The notes beneath the pieces are model-generated. The model ran no database searches. It saw nothing but the letters and a program-made list of their open reading frames with translations, and was not told the origin of the DNA. A stretch of 64,000 nt of DNA. It comes from Arcicella sp038230735 (lineage in GTDB: Bacteria; Bacteroidota; Bacteroidia; Cytophagales; Spirosomataceae). Positions 17,235 to 24,675 of the stretch are shown piece by piece (the stretch's first letter is position 1; each line of letters opens with the position of its first letter). The stretch is from contig JBBRMR010000006.1 of the NCBI GenBank assembly GCA_038230735.1, positions 41,218-105,217 on the forward strand, written 5' to 3'. A program made the translations under genes and the position numbers.

Positions 17235-17687
17235 ATGTCAGACGATAAATTTTTAAATCCCATTAATAAAGATAAAGTTGCTGAAAATCCAGGACTCCTC
17301 CCCTACGCTCATACCGCTGGCGGAGCTGTTATTCGTCCTGAGGATATGGGCAAAACGAAAGGGCGTTCCATTACGGCAATGCGACAACAGACTGATCGAC
17401 AGATGAATCAGTTGTATGAGCAGATGGAAGTTCTGGCTCGGCAAGCAAAGTTGATTGCTCAACGCAAAGAAATTTCTGAGAGAATTTATGATGCTGCCAT
17501 GGGATTTGAACCAATCATAAACGAAACGTATTATATGTATGAAAAAGACACTGGCAAAGATTTATTATCCTTAGTTGCTCCAAATGAATGGGGACGCTCT
17601 TTCAAATATAGTAGATTCTTAGCCAAATGCCTGTTGCTGGCAGACCATACTTGGGATGTGGAGTTTAATGAAGAAGCATATTCTTAG
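17235..17687 (+). CDS. DUF2452 family protein
   Basis: 150 residues, cytoplasmic, no membrane segment. Opening DDKFLNPINKDKVAENPGLL, then AHTAGGAVIRPEDMGKTKGR, a helical stretch AMRQQTDRQMNQLYEQMEVL, and the C-terminal YYMYEKDTGKDLLSLVAP-NEWG. This pattern matches DUF2452, a widespread Bacteroidota family of unknown function. It precedes menB on the same strand, with a 110-base word-repeat spacer between them. Confidence 0.75.
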   Translation: MSDDKFLNPINKDKVAENPGLLPYAHTAGGAVIRPEDMGKTKGRSITAMRQQTDRQMNQLYEQMEVLARQAKLIAQRKEISERIYDAAMGFEPIINETYYMYEKDTGKDLLSLVAPNEWGRSFKYSRFLAKCLLLADHTWDVEFNEEAYS

Positions 17688-17797
17688 TGATTGGTTATTG
17701 GAGAATTAGTTACTGGTCGTTGGAAACATCTTCTTTCATAACCAGTAATCACTTTTCCTGTAGCTAATGACTATTAACCAATAACAAGTAACCAATT
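17688..17797. repeat. Word-built inverted repeat between DUF2452 gene and menB
   Basis: GGTTATTGG and AGTTACTGG on the left face ACCAGTAATCA, ACCAATAAC and AGTAACCAAT on the right. Same architecture as the spacers at 8946, 14131, 47313 and 53761, but different words. Confidence 0.55.
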
Positions 17798-18607
17798 ATG
17801 TGGGAAACCCTTAAAGAGTACAAAGAAATTTTATTTACATTTCAAGACGGTATCGCAAAAATATCCATTAATCGTCCTCATGTGCACAATGCCTTTACGC
17901 CCCTCACGGTGAAAGAAATGATTGATGCGATGAATATTTGTCGTGATGATGAAAAAATTGGTGTGATTATCCTCACGGGCGAAGGCGGAAAAGCATTTTG
18001 TTCGGGTGGCGACCAGTCCGTGCGAGGACATGGTGGATACGTGGGCGAAGATACCGTACCGAGATTGAATGTGTTGGATTTACAGAAACAAATTCGTTCC
18101 ATTCCAAAGCCCGTGATTGCCATGGTGGCAGGTTGGGCAATTGGTGGCGGACACGTTCTGCACGTAGTTTGCGATTTGACCGTGGCGGCAGATAATGCTC
18201 GTTTCGGACAAACTGGACCAATTGTGGGTTCTTTTGATGGTGGTTTTGGGGCTTCTTACTTGGCAAGAATTGTGGGTCAAAAGAAAGCTCGTGAAATTTG
18301 GTTTCTTTGCGACCAATACGATGCCCAAGAGGCTTTGGACATGGGTTTAGTCAATAAAGTCGTGCCTTTGGAGAAGTTGGAGGAAACCACTATCACATGG
18401 TGTCATAAAATTTTGCAAAAAAGTCCATTGTCATTGAGATTGTTGAAATCTTCTTTCAATGCCGAGTTAGACGGTCAGGCAGGAATTCAAGAATTGGCGG
18501 GTAATGCCACGTTATTATATTATTTATCAGACGAAGCGAAGGAAGGAAGAAATGCTTTTGTGGAGAAACGAAAGCCCGATTTTAGTAAATTTCCAAAGTT
18601 TCCCTGA
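17798..18607 (+). CDS. menB: 1,4-dihydroxy-2-naphthoyl-CoA synthase
   Basis: Crotonase-fold enzyme closing the second ring in menaquinone synthesis. 269 residues, full length. Oxyanion-hole and substrate motifs: AFCSGGDQSVRGHGG, GWAIGGGHVLHVVCDL, FGQTGPIVGSFDGGFG and ASYLARIVGQKKAREI; ends with the family tail GRNAFVEKRKPDFSKFPKFP. These match E. coli MenB closely, including the Gly-containing bicarbonate-dependent loop. Start ATG 17798 opens MWETLKEYKEI. Ends with a strong shared-type terminator. Confidence 0.97.
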   Translation: MWETLKEYKEILFTFQDGIAKISINRPHVHNAFTPLTVKEMIDAMNICRDDEKIGVIILTGEGGKAFCSGGDQSVRGHGGYVGEDTVPRLNVLDLQKQIRSIPKPVIAMVAGWAIGGGHVLHVVCDLTVAADNARFGQTGPIVGSFDGGFGASYLARIVGQKKAREIWFLCDQYDAQEALDMGLVNKVVPLEKLEETTITWCHKILQKSPLSLRLLKSSFNAELDGQAGIQELAGNATLLYYLSDEAKEGRNAFVEKRKPDFSKFPKFP

Positions 18608-18623
18608 TAATAATTTTGTCAGT

Positions 18624-18661
18624 ATAAAAGTCCCTCAAAAACTACTTTGAGGGACTTTTAT
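18624..18661 (+). terminator. menB terminator (AAAGTCCCTCA family)
   Basis: Perfect 16-base-pair stem (18624-18639 with 18646-18661) and 6-base loop, 17 bases after menB. Related hairpins stand at 20306, 20692, 21640 and 61291. Confidence 0.85.
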
Positions 18662-18732
18662 GTTTATAAGGGAGGTAAATTATTTTATGATTTTCTAACT
18701 TATGACTTATAGACTTACAACTCACTTTTAAT

Positions 18733-20202
18733 TTACCTCTCCAATTTAAAATTTACATCAGTGGCGGGACGCACTTTAGCATTGGCAACTTTCCAACCCG
18801 TTCTGTACATCCAATCCGCCATTTTTTTCAGTTTGGGATAATTGATGTTTTCAATATTATCCTGCGGTGTGTGGTAGTCAGGATGCAACAGCGAGGTGTA
18901 CATAATGGATGGAATCCCCAAACGTGCATAAGGAACGTGGTCGCTTCTAAAATACCAACCTTCCACGTGTTTTACATCATCCCAACTGGAATCTAATTTG
19001 AAATTTGGACCCTCTTTATTGGCTTCCAAGGTCATATTGACCAAATCAAGCGAATTTCTATGGGGCGGCAATGAACCTAAAACGGTGGCACTATCCGTAT
19101 TATTTCTGCCAATCATATCACCATTTAAAACCGCTACAATACTGTTAATTGGCACAGTGGGATGAGAAGAATAAAATCTTGACCCCAATAAACCTCTTTC
19201 TTCTGCCCCATGAATTACAAATAAAATGGAACGTTTCGCAGGATTTTTGACAAATGCTCGGGCGTTTGTAAGCATGGCAACATCAACGCTTCCGTTATCG
19301 TCTGCCCCGTAACAAATAGAATCTCCTTTGATGACATTTCTGACTCCATGTGCATCGGTATGACCACTATAAAGCAAATATTCTGATTTTAAAGCATTAT
19401 CCGTACCCTCAATTTTCCCGATAATGTTAACTGATGGATAAGGATATTTTGACACCATAATATTCGCTTTTAAATTAGCCATATTACTTTGCAAATCCTT
19501 TTTACTATCCGCATGAAGCCAAAGTACAGGCACGGTGGTCGTTAGATTCATATTCACGCCACCATCAATATCATAAGTACCCCGTTTGAAATTTTCGTTG
19601 GCATCTGCCCAAGCGTTTTCTGCGGTTTCGTCAGATACTAATATAATGGCAGTTGCTCCTCTGCGGATTAATGGGACTCCATATTTTACAAAAATACTAC
19701 GACTATAACGCCAAGTTGGTAAAGATACATTCAGATTAATTCCCTTCGGATTGGCTTCAATGGCAACAATTTTACCTTTTATATCCATAGTGGTGTCCAT
19801 ATCCAAAGCATTGCCCAAATATACAATTGGAGCATTTAATTGAATATTTGCCATTTGTGAAATAGCCACATCTTTCCAAAGTGATAGCTTTTTGTCGTTT
19901 AAAGAGATACTGCTTTGTTCAGAAATTTGATTTCTCCAAAGCGTGAAATATTGAAAAAATGTCCCATCTTCGCCCGCAGGTTTTAAGCCGATGGACCGAT
20001 ATTTTTCCGCTAACCACATGGAGGCTTTCAACTCATCCAAAGTCCCTGCCGAACGACCTTTAAAATGGGCATCCGCCAAACCTTTCAAATCACTTTTGAG
20101 GTCTTCAATACGAATTGAATTGAGGGCTGGTGGGGGATTCTGTTGAGCAAATATTGTATTTGAAATACAAGCAACAAACAATAGTAAACAGATTTTTTTC
20201 AT
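18733..20202 (-). CDS. M28 family zinc aminopeptidase, exported
   Basis: About 489 residues from the Met at 20202 (MKKICLLLFVACISNTIFAQ signal peptide); an upstream in-frame Met at 20229 is less likely. A PA-type insert domain precedes the M28 catalytic domain, which shows the zinc set: SGHTDAHG, GADDNGS, GAEERGLLGS (metal Glu after the general-base Glu), LNGDMIGR and PDYHTPQDN. Such enzymes remove N-terminal residues from peptides outside the cytoplasm, complementing the DPP-IV elsewhere in the window. Full length, no sorting domain at the C-terminus. Confidence 0.9.
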   Translation of the reverse strand: MKKICLLLFVACISNTIFAQQNPPPALNSIRIEDLKSDLKGLADAHFKGRSAGTLDELKASMWLAEKYRSIGLKPAGEDGTFFQYFTLWRNQISEQSSISLNDKKLSLWKDVAISQMANIQLNAPIVYLGNALDMDTTMDIKGKIVAIEANPKGINLNVSLPTWRYSRSIFVKYGVPLIRRGATAIILVSDETAENAWADANENFKRGTYDIDGGVNMNLTTTVPVLWLHADSKKDLQSNMANLKANIMVSKYPYPSVNIIGKIEGTDNALKSEYLLYSGHTDAHGVRNVIKGDSICYGADDNGSVDVAMLTNARAFVKNPAKRSILFVIHGAEERGLLGSRFYSSHPTVPINSIVAVLNGDMIGRNNTDSATVLGSLPPHRNSLDLVNMTLEANKEGPNFKLDSSWDDVKHVEGWYFRSDHVPYARLGIPSIMYTSLLHPDYHTPQDNIENINYPKLKKMADWMYRTGWKVANAKVRPATDVNFKLER

Positions 20203-20305
20203 GATGAAGTGTTTTAGTTTATGTTCCACTAAAATTAACAGTTTTTGTGAAAGTTTGTTAGGTAGTTATTCTTTTTAGCAATCAGTTGACGGAAAATAAA
20301 AACAA

Positions 20306-20336
20306 AAATCCCTCATAGTTAATTTTGAGGGACTTT
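20306..20336. terminator. AAAGTCCCTCA-family hairpin
   Basis: AATCCCTCA and TTGAGGGACTT pair across about 9 bases, between the small membrane protein gene (-, ends 20386) and the M28 gene. Terminates the small gene. Confidence 0.7.
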
Positions 20337-20385
20337 ATGGTGATTAATTGGAAAATCTTTATTCAATCTGCTAAGAGAATAAAGC

Positions 20386-20571
20386 CTATATCCCTCGGTT
20401 TGCCGTACCAATAACAAGCAAAATGAAGCCAACTAATAACATTTCATAGTTATACTTTGACAATATATCTACGTGGGTAAAGTGACCCAAAATGCCTAAA
20501 AGTCCAACGATGAGGGCAATAACCCAAAGTGTCATGTTGGGTGCACTGGGCATAAATTTTCGGTTTGCCAT
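20386..20571 (-). CDS. Small two-helix membrane protein
   Basis: 61 residues. After a short polar start (MANRKFMPSAPN) there are two hydrophobic segments, about 12-30 (MTLWVIALIVGLLGILGHF) and 42-58 (YEMLLVGFILLVIGTA), predicted as inner-membrane helices. Small proteins of this layout are common in Bacteroidota and have no known role. It has its own terminator. Confidence 0.75.
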   Translation of the reverse strand: MANRKFMPSAPNMTLWVIALIVGLLGILGHFTHVDILSKYNYEMLLVGFILLVIGTANRGI

Positions 20572-20691
20572 AATTATTTGATTTAGTTAAGATTGATTGT
20601 TTTTTGGGTCAATGACGACTTGTTGTAAATATAGTGATATTAAAATTCTTAATATCTTTATTTTGGAAATACTTTGAAATAATCTAAATAC

Positions 20692-20727
20692 AAAAAGTCC
20701 CTCAGAATTGATTTTGAGAGACTTTTT
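20692..20727. terminator. AAAGTCCCTCA-family hairpin
   Basis: AAAAAGTCCCTCA pairs with TTGAGAGACTTTTT. No gene clearly ends here; possibly a stray copy in the gap 20572-20908. Confidence 0.55.
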
Positions 20728-20761
20728 ATTTTTGAGAAACGGATTGGCTTTGTTTTAAACA

Positions 20762-20789
20762 CACTCGCTTGGCTCTTGCCGAGCGAGTG
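20762..20789. repeat. GC-rich REP-like hairpin
   Basis: CACTCGCTTGGC (20762-20773) pairs with GCCGAGCGAGTG (20778-20789) across TCTT, one T-G pair. Strikingly GC-rich in a low-GC gap, as extragenic palindromes are. Confidence 0.7.
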
Positions 20790-20908
20790 CGGGAGTCAAT
20801 AACTAACAGCGAAGTAACAACTTAGGGATTAATGTGTTATAAATTAAGAAGGAATTATTGCATAAAATAACGCCCTTCGTAGAATTTTAATCATCAGCAA
20901 TATTAAAA

Positions 20909-21610
20909 ATGAGTAATCAAATTACAACTATTACCTTCTTTAAATTTTCTTCCATGAGTCATAAAATTTGGGGGCTTAAAATGATGCAACTCGCCAACAA
21001 AGATTTATCTAATATAGACGGTTTAACGTTTTATCGAATGATGGGTAGTGGAAAAGGAAAAGGCTTTAATCCTTTGCCCGATTGGTCTGTTTACTGCCTG
21101 TTGCAAGTGTGGGAATCGGAAGAGGCTGCTCATACTTTTTTTGCTTTTTCTGATATGATAAAGCAATATGCTGACCGTACCGTTGAGATTTTTACGCTTT
21201 ACATGAAAAACATTTCATCGGGTGGAACTTGGGTCAGTAAAGAACCTTTTGAAAAAGGAGTTGATTTAGACCCAAATCTACCGATTGCGGTTATCACTCG
21301 GGCTACAATTAAATGGAATTGGTTAATCCGATTTTGGGAATATGTGCCTATTTCACAAGAAGCATTGGAGGGAAATGAAGGCTTAATTTATACGAAAGGC
21401 GTAGGAGAAATACCCATAGTTCAAATGGCAACCTTTAGTTTATGGAAAGACTTTGAATCAGTGAAACAATTTGCCTACAAAAGCAAACAACATCAAGAAG
21501 CAATCAAAAGAACTCGTACTAATGACTGGTATAAAGAAGAGTTATTTGCCAGATTTCACCCGTATAAATCAACTGGAAAGTGGGAAGGTAAGGAACTATT
21601 GAGTTTTTGA
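20909..21610 (+). CDS. CrtA-like (spheroidene monooxygenase family) protein
   Basis: 233 residues, soluble. Resembles the CrtA family by layout: an N-terminal ferredoxin-like half (ITFFKFSSMSHKIWGLKMM), the LTFYRMMGSGKGKGFNPLPDW segment and a second half with IPIVQMATFSLWKDFESVKQ-FAY. CrtA hydroxylates carotenoids in photosynthetic bacteria. No carotenoid genes lie nearby, and many Bacteroidota carry this family with unproven substrates, so only the family is claimed. Single gene with a shared terminator. Confidence 0.65.
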   Translation: MSNQITTITFFKFSSMSHKIWGLKMMQLANKDLSNIDGLTFYRMMGSGKGKGFNPLPDWSVYCLLQVWESEEAAHTFFAFSDMIKQYADRTVEIFTLYMKNISSGGTWVSKEPFEKGVDLDPNLPIAVITRATIKWNWLIRFWEYVPISQEALEGNEGLIYTKGVGEIPIVQMATFSLWKDFESVKQFAYKSKQHQEAIKRTRTNDWYKEELFARFHPYKSTGKWEGKELLSF

Positions 21611-21639
21611 GAGATGGATTTATTGATTTTTTATGATGC

Positions 21640-21676
21640 AAAAAGTCCCTCATAATTAATTTTGAGTGACTTTTTT
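21640..21676. terminator. AAAGTCCCTCA-family terminator, bidirectional
   Basis: AAAAGTCCCTCA pairs with TTGAGTGACTTTTTT between convergent genes (CrtA-like + and DUF2461 -). Confidence 0.75.
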
Positions 21677-21697
21677 GTATTAAATGGGCAATGAATA

Positions 21698-22360
21698 TTA
21701 GACCACCGATTCTCCATTGAAATCTGCCGTGAGTACTTCACTCATGTAATCGAAAAAAGGTCTCATCGCTAAAAATGTGGCGATTATTTCCCGCTGAAAA
21801 TCATTGGATAAAACTTCTTGATTAGTAAATTTCCTTTGGACTATAAATTGCTTTTTCTTAATCAAATCAATGGCAGGATGATTTTTATCGAAACCTTTTG
21901 GGGCGGTTTTTACACCTTCTTCACCTTTCAGTTCCCCAAAGTATTTTACGAATGTATCGTTTGAAGTAATCGCTTCGATTTCTGTGGTATTTGCTTCAAA
22001 TTCTTTCCGAATACGAAGCAAATCTTCACTATTGGGACTCCAAAATCCTCCGCCCACAAAGCTGTTATTGGGTTCTATTAAAATATGATAGCCTCCTCTC
22101 AGTTTTGGTTTTACACGAGAAAGTCCAGCCCCTACATTAGTTTTATAAGGCGATTTATCTTTGGAAAAACGGACATCTTTATAAATTCTAAAAATATGGA
22201 TTTCATTCAAACTATCATATTTTTGAAATTCGGATTGAATAGCATTAAAAAATACTTTGTTCTCTTTCACAATCGAATCATACTCTCCTTTGTGATTGGT
22301 AAACCATTCACGATTGTTGTTTTCTTTGAGTTGTGCGAGAAATTTTAGGGTGCTTTTCAT
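21698..22360 (-). CDS. DUF2461 family protein
   Basis: 220 residues. Family motifs: FLAQLKENNNREWF at the start, RIYKDVRFSKDKSPYKTN, YHILIEPNNSFVGGGFW and the APKGFDKNHPAIDLIK-KQF segment. DUF2461 is widespread in bacteria and some fungi; function unknown. Its ATG overlaps the tfoX-like stop by 4 bases (ATGA), so the two are translationally coupled. Confidence 0.88.
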   Translation of the reverse strand: MKSTLKFLAQLKENNNREWFTNHKGEYDSIVKENKVFFNAIQSEFQKYDSLNEIHIFRIYKDVRFSKDKSPYKTNVGAGLSRVKPKLRGGYHILIEPNNSFVGGGFWSPNSEDLLRIRKEFEANTTEIEAITSNDTFVKYFGELKGEEGVKTAPKGFDKNHPAIDLIKKKQFIVQRKFTNQEVLSNDFQREIIATFLAMRPFFDYMSEVLTADFNGESVV

Positions 22361-22689
22361 TGTAATCCAAATTTTTTTTTCTTGGGTTTAGGTTCTGGCA
22401 ATTCTTGGGCAGTTATTTCAACCAATTTTCTCAGCCAATTACGGTCTTCCATTTTATCTTCAATCAAAAAACACGGTTTTGCTCCTTCGTAGGGAGCCGC
22501 CTCCACCACTTCACCGATATATTCCTTTCCCGATGATGTAGGTTTGATAAAAAGTTTATTGTCACAAACGAGGGCGAACATCTTGTTTCCCAAGTATAAA
22601 CCATATTCCCCAAACATTTTTTTGTAGGTAATTTGCTCCATATCCATTTGTTCAATGATAAAATCTACGAATTGCTGTTGTGATGCCAT
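22357..22689 (-). CDS. TfoX N-terminal domain protein
   Basis: 110 residues from the Met at 22689 (MASQQQFVDF); the frame extends to 22752 but that part overlaps the promoter. TfoX-N features: ITYKKMFGEYGLYLGNKMFAL, DNKLFIKPT and the EVVEAAPYEGAKP segment, ending in a basic tail KPKKKKFGLQ. The domain occurs in competence regulators of gamma-proteobacteria, but stand-alone Bacteroidota forms have no proven role in DNA uptake. First gene of a two-gene operon with DUF2461. Confidence 0.85.
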   Translation of the reverse strand: MASQQQFVDFIIEQMDMEQITYKKMFGEYGLYLGNKMFALVCDNKLFIKPTSSGKEYIGEVVEAAPYEGAKPCFLIEDKMEDRNWLRKLVEITAQELPEPKPKKKKFGLQ

Positions 22690-22707
22690 GATTAGGGATT
22701 TAGGTTG

Positions 22708-22760
22708 AATTGTTCCATAAAACAAAAATACTGAATTTATGATGGATAACAAAAATGCCC
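22708..22760 (-). promoter_or_regulatory. Duplicated promoter module, copy 1 (tfoX)
   Basis: Matches 24132-24184 at 51 of 53 bases. On the minus strand it carries TTG (22750-22752), 19 bases, TATTTTTG (22723-22730). The -33 TTG lies in the base of the overlapping terminator hairpin. Confidence 0.75.
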
Positions 22761-22788
22761 TAAATCCAACGATTTAGGGCATTTTTGT
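22749..22788 (-). terminator. AAAATGCCC-family terminator
   Basis: Perfect 18-base-pair stem (22749-22766 with 22771-22788) and CAAC loop. Ends transcription from the upstream minus-strand small genes and overlaps the tfoX promoter. Confidence 0.85.
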
Positions 22789-22836
22789 CTTTTGGAATAA
22801 TTTTCAATACTTATTCCCAAGGTGCTTCCGCAAGTG

Positions 22837-22882
22837 TTGTTGGAGAAAACTCCAACAATGGCGGGAAACTCCAACACTGGAG
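22837..22882. repeat. Paired small hairpins
   Basis: TTGTTGGAG/CTCCAACAA (22837-22845, 22850-22858; AAAA loop) followed by CTCCA/TGGAG (22869-22873, 22878-22882). The word CTCCAAC is repeated. Confidence 0.6.
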
Positions 22883-22898
22883 GGAAATTATTATTTTA

Positions 22899-23025
22899 CT
22901 ACAAAGGTTAAATTTCTCCGAAATTGAGTTGAAAGATACATCGAATTAAACATCGGAGATGTTCAACCTTTGTAGAAAATCGTAAATATAACATACAACA
23001 CTTCGGAGAAGTAAAACCTTAGTAG
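22899..23025. repeat. Three-copy repeat with covarying hairpins
   Basis: Copies at 22899-22925 (+), 22949-22975 (-) and 23000-23025 (-). Shared core CTACnAAGGTT, then a mini-hairpin around TCC. Stems are ATTTC/GAAAT, ACATC/GATGT and ACTTC/GAAGT: different bases, pairing kept. Fills most of the gap 22789-23075. Confidence 0.75.
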
Positions 23026-23075
23026 AGTGCTTTAAATAGTAGATTATTTTGTAATTTATCTATCTAAAAATATCT

Positions 23076-23306
23076 TCATATTGCCGCCCATCTTTCTTCT
23101 ACAACCGTATCACTGAATGAACCTTTGAAGTTTTTTAGATTTTTCTTACTTTTTGCAAATGAAAAATCAGATAGTGAAATTCCCTTTTCAGAATTAGTTT
23201 CAACCTCTTCTAAAAATGTAATAATAACTTTTATGGGATTTTTTGTGGAATAATCTTTATCCAGTTTTACAAATCCATTTTGATATGTTCCGACGGCTGT
23301 AAGCAT
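23076..23306 (-). CDS. Small antitoxin-like protein
   Basis: 76 residues. Opening LTAVGTYQNGFVKLDKDYST then NPIKVIITFLEEVE resembles the N-terminal strand-rich part of DUF2281/VapB-type antitoxins, and the basic/helical end NFKGSFSDTVVEERWAAI resembles their toxin-binding tails. No toxin gene follows (the next gene is tfoX after a terminator), so it would be an orphan. Last of a run of small minus-strand ORFs. Confidence 0.55.
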   Translation of the reverse strand: MLTAVGTYQNGFVKLDKDYSTKNPIKVIITFLEEVETNSEKGISLSDFSFAKSKKNLKNFKGSFSDTVVEERWAAI

Positions 23307-23360
23307 TTTATGATTCGTTTTGTGTTACTGGTTTAACCCATTTGAAGCACTTGCAGAAAG

Positions 23361-23471
23361 TTAATTTTGAATATTGAGTACAAAATCAATCGAAACTTCA
23401 TTATCCTCGGCAATTTCATGAATCGTTAATTTTGCTCGTTTAAGAGCCTTTCTCACAGATTCGGTAGTCAT
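23361..23471 (-). CDS. 36-codon ORF, possible
   Basis: Reads MTTESVRKALKRAKLT then IHEIAEDNEVSIDFVLNIQN, an amphipathic helix-like peptide with an ATG and stop between two other minus-strand ORFs. Could be a small antitoxin-like protein or a remnant of the broken neighbour. Coding status unproven. Confidence 0.35.
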   Translation of the reverse strand: MTTESVRKALKRAKLTIHEIAEDNEVSIDFVLNIQN

Positions 23472-23489
23472 AGCTTTTTTTGTTTTTCC

Positions 23490-24129
23490 TTACACTTTTT
23501 CTACTGCCTTATCAACCGCTTTCTTAATCTTTTTTTCCTCACTTCTAATAATTACAGCATTTTTTGAAATTGTCATTTCGTAGGCAAAGCGTTGTTCTGG
23601 GGTTAGTTTTTTTGTGTCTAACTCCTTGATTGCCACATCTAACCATTCATCATTCCAAAATTCGGGATATTGCTTCGGAGTTTTTGCTTTATGAAGATTT
23701 TTCATGGTATAAATTAATTTGTCTAAGTCTGAATGGATGTCGTTTAATTGCTAAAATACCAATACAATAAATTTTAGGCAAATTTTCAAATGTATATTTC
23801 CCCTTTTTTACCAGTGTATTGAAACGATGTAATGCGTAAAATTTCATGCGTTGGATGAACTCAGGATATTCACTGAGTTGCATTTCAAAAATAAAATGGT
23901 TATTATTGGCATCAGTACAAGCCAAATCATAAATTCCCCCTCGGCTATCCATCGTTATAGCTTTTATCTCACTTTGAATAAATGTAACCACCCACATGAA
24001 AACGGGCGATTTTACGAGTGCTTGCAACGCTTTTCTCAAAAACCTCGTATCAGATTCGTTGCCGAAAGTTACCTTAAATCGAAACGTCGAACCGTCAGTA
24101 ATCTGAAAAAATAAATCGTTCATTTTCAT
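23490..24129 (-). pseudogene. Broken PD-(D/E)XK transposase-family nuclease (Rpn-like)
   Basis: Two overlapping frames carry the two ends of one protein. 24129-23689 (146 residues) has the N-terminal part: VTFGNESDTRFLRKALQALV, the nuclease core DSRGGIYDLACTDANNNHFI-FEMQ (D and E-x-Q) and LPKIYCIGIL. 23705-23490 (71 residues) has the C-terminal helical part: LHKAKTPKQYPEFWNDEWLD, LTPEQRFAYEMTISKNAV. Intact members are near 280-300 residues; about 90-100 residues in the middle are missing and the ends are out of frame. Rpn-like proteins promote RecA-independent recombination. This copy should be inactive as a whole. It retains a promoter module identical in layout to that of tfoX. Confidence 0.8.
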
Positions 24130-24131
24130 TA

Positions 24132-24184
24132 AATTGTTCCATAAAACAAAAATACTGAATTAATAATGGATAACAAAAATGCCC
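24132..24184 (-). promoter_or_regulatory. Duplicated promoter module, copy 2
   Basis: 51 of 53 bases match 22708-22760, including TATTTTTG (minus strand, 24147-24154). Lies just upstream of the broken nuclease start at 24129. Confidence 0.7.
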
Positions 24185-24212
24185 AAAATCGTTTGATTGA
24201 GGGCATTTTTGT
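24173..24212. terminator. AAAATGCCC-family hairpin
   Basis: ACAAAAATGCCC (24173-24184) pairs with GGGCATTTTTGT (24201-24212) around an inner AATC/GATT. Confidence 0.75.
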
Positions 24213-24220
24213 AGATGTCT

Positions 24221-24402
24221 GGTCGTAGGTTTAGCGAAGCGTTCCTTCGACCTGTTCCAGTTGTTGGTGAAAAAAAACCAACAGCTGCAAATATATAATT
24301 TAAGCATTGGCGTGTCAATTTAGTTTTTTGTGTATTCAGCGAACGAGCGGACGCCCTATGTGTGTATAAGTCGTGGGAACGCTTTGCCAAACCTGCGACC
24401 TG
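24221..24402. repeat. REP-like palindrome cluster, left side of the island
   Basis: GGTCGTAGG/CCTTCGACC hairpin (24221-24229, 24244-24252) with TTTAGCGAAGCG in the loop; a TTGTTGGT/ACCAACA hairpin (24259-24286); then CGAGCGGACG (about 24344) and a degenerate reversed copy (24368-24400). Related elements recur at 31490-31797. The gap 24216-24675 holds no gene; a 125-codon minus-strand frame here is a by-product. Confidence 0.7.
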
Positions 24403-24563
24403 TTCCAGTTGAAATAAATTATATGATTTACCCCTTTTTACTTTTATACTAATTTCAATGTGATATTGTAAAAAGGTGAAATTATGTACGTACGCCCCCT
24501 TATCACTCTTACTTTTCGTTAAATATCTTATCCACATTTAACAAAATTGATTAAATGAAATAT

Positions 24564-24571
24564 TATATTTG
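24564..24571 (+). promoter_or_regulatory. -7 box ahead of the AraC regulator
   Basis: TATATTTG (TAnnTTTG), about 105 bases before the ATG at 24676. Confidence 0.45.
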
Positions 24572-24675
24572 TCATCACACTATCGCCAAAAATGTACTAA
24601 ATTGACTTGGTTGTGTTAACCTATCAATATTTATCACCACATTTGCTACACACAAAAGAGTAAAAGAGAAAAAAG

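Noticed and set aside
24160..24537. 125-codon minus-strand frame
   Set aside because: Lies across a terminator and the REP-like palindromes; composition is that of the repeats.
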